A stretch of 6,202 nt of DNA from Fusobacteriales bacterium (GTDB lineage: Bacteria > Fusobacteriota > Fusobacteriia > Fusobacteriales > Leptotrichiaceae). The stretch lies in NCBI GenBank assembly GCA_031285605.1, contig JAITVW010000207.1, positions 1 through 6,202 of the forward strand. The letters run 5' to 3'. Below are positions 5,493-6,202 of this stretch, one piece after another (positions within the stretch are counted from its first letter, which is position 1; each line of letters begins with the position of its first letter). A program made the translations under genes and the position numbers. Under the pieces are notes generated by a model. That model did no database searches, was not told the DNA's origin, and saw only the letters and a program-made list of their open reading frames with translations.

Positions 5493-6148
5493 GACTTCTC
5501 CCTATTCTTTTTTAAATTTGTTTCATAATATTTACAATATTCCTTTATCTCACAAATCTCACATTTGGGCTTTCTGGCTGTACATTTATCTCTGCCGTGA
5601 AGAATCAAATAATGTGAGTACTCAAACCAATATTTTTTCGGAATAAATTTTATAAGTTCCTTTTCTATAATCTCGGGATTATCACTCTTAACAAATCCTA
5701 TTTTGTTTGAAAGTCTCTTTACATGCGTATCTACAACAATTCCTTCACGGATATTCCAGATATCCCCTAATACCACATTGGCCGTTTTCCTTCCGACTCC
5801 TGCGAGTCCTCTCAGCTCTTCCATAGTATTCGGAACTTCACCGTTATATTTTTCCAAAAGCTGTCTGGAACACATTTGTATATTTTTAGCTTTATTTTTA
5901 TAAAAACCTGTAGATCTTATGTATTTTTCTATTTCCTTCAGATCCATTTCAGCCAGATCTTTCGGTCCCTTTACTATTTTAAACAGTTCTTTTGTAACTA
6001 TATTCACTCTTACATCTGTACATTGTGCCGACAAAATAACGGCAATCAATAATTGATAAGGTGTTTCATAATTCAAAGCAGTAACAGGTTCTCGAAATTT
6101 CTGCTCCAAAACAGGAAATACCTTATTAAAACGTTCTTTTTTTGTCAT
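5489..6148 (-). CDS. nth: Endonuclease III (DNA glycosylase/AP lyase)
   Basis: This base-excision-repair enzyme removes oxidised pyrimidines and cleaves at abasic sites. The 219-residue protein is of usual length. It shows the N-terminal helical region with LLIAVILSAQCTD (33-45), the helix-hairpin-helix LRGLAGVGRKTANVVL (112-127) carrying the catalytic Lys121, VDTHVKRL with catalytic Asp140, and a C-terminal iron-sulfur loop with Cys189, Cys196, Cys199 and Cys205 in the canonical C-x6-C-x2-C-x5-C spacing, so a [4Fe-4S] cluster is expected. The ATG at 6148 has AAGGAG 8 nt upstream (6162-6157). Another ATG at 6155 is out of frame and only 1 nt from that site, so it is not used for this product. 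It is the upstream partner of dacA, overlapping by 4 bp. Confidence 0.96.
   Translation of the reverse strand: MTKKERFNKVFPVLEQKFREPVTALNYETPYQLLIAVILSAQCTDVRVNIVTKELFKIVKGPKDLAEMDLKEIEKYIRSTGFYKNKAKNIQMCSRQLLEKYNGEVPNTMEELRGLAGVGRKTANVVLGDIWNIREGIVVDTHVKRLSNKIGFVKSDNPEIIEKELIKFIPKKYWFEYSHYLILHGRDKCTARKPKCEICEIKEYCKYYETNLKKNREKS
5498..5503 (-). promoter_or_regulatory. Ribosome binding site of dacA inside the nth coding end
   Basis: On the minus strand AGGGAG lies 5 nt before the dacA ATG, within the last codons of nth. Together with the ATGA stop/start overlap at 5489-5492 it indicates translational coupling of dacA to nth. Confidence 0.7.
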
Positions 6149-6156
6149 TTGTCATG

Positions 6157-6162
6157 CTCCTT
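6157..6162 (-). promoter_or_regulatory. Ribosome binding site of nth
   Basis: AAGGAG on the minus strand, 8 nt before the chosen ATG. The remaining bases to the window edge (6163-6202) are A/T-rich with a TTGAAA-like hexamer but no -10 box at good spacing, so the promoter is probably outside the window or nth is part of a longer operon. Confidence 0.75.
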
Positions 6163-6202
6163 GATTTTAATGTCAGCAAAAACAGGATAATTTTTTCAAA
6201 AA

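Noticed and set aside
6153..6155. ATG immediately after the nth ribosome binding site
   Set aside because: It is out of frame with nth, only 1 nt from AAGGAG, and stops after about 10 codons.

Overview
The window is AT-rich chromosomal DNA with A/T-heavy intergenic gaps, strong AGGAG-type ribosome binding sites and TATAAT promoters. Gene content and protein character (MEP-pathway IspD, MutS2, a zinc-ligand-poor L28, a DacA-type PBP) suggest a low-GC anaerobe. My best guess is Fusobacteriota, Leptotrichia/Sebaldella-like. This is a judgement from memory of family members, not a database result, and a Firmicute is not excluded.

Layout: (1) 1-150 (+) is the C-terminal tail of an IS110-family transposase. 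It is followed by about 117 bp of non-coding DNA that probably holds the right end of the element. (2) 268-3284 (-) is a two-gene operon, mutS2 then ispD, separated by 2 bp. It is driven by an extended -10 promoter at about 3326-3354. (3) 3285-3536 is an AT-rich divergent intergenic region with the mutS2 promoter facing left and the rpmB promoter facing right. (4) 3537-3800 (+) is rpmB (ribosomal protein L28), monocistronic, with its own intrinsic terminator at 3802-3836. (5) 3837-4001 is a convergent gap with a small hairpin and a probable bidirectional terminator. (6) 4002-6148 (-) is nth (endonuclease III) followed by a DacA-type D,D-carboxypeptidase gene, overlapping by 4 bp (ATGA).

The genes are housekeeping functions: isoprenoid precursor synthesis, ribosome or recombination quality control, the ribosome itself, base-excision repair and cell-wall trimming. 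The two leftward pairs each join a nucleic-acid quality-control gene (mutS2, nth) to a precursor or envelope gene (ispD, dacA). I see no functional link within the pairs beyond co-transcription.

I found no CRISPR array, tRNA, rRNA or convincing new multi-gene system. The points most worth a second look are the IS110 right-end region (hairpin plus outward -35-like repeats), the half-lost zinc ribbon in L28, and the long disordered linker in the carboxypeptidase.
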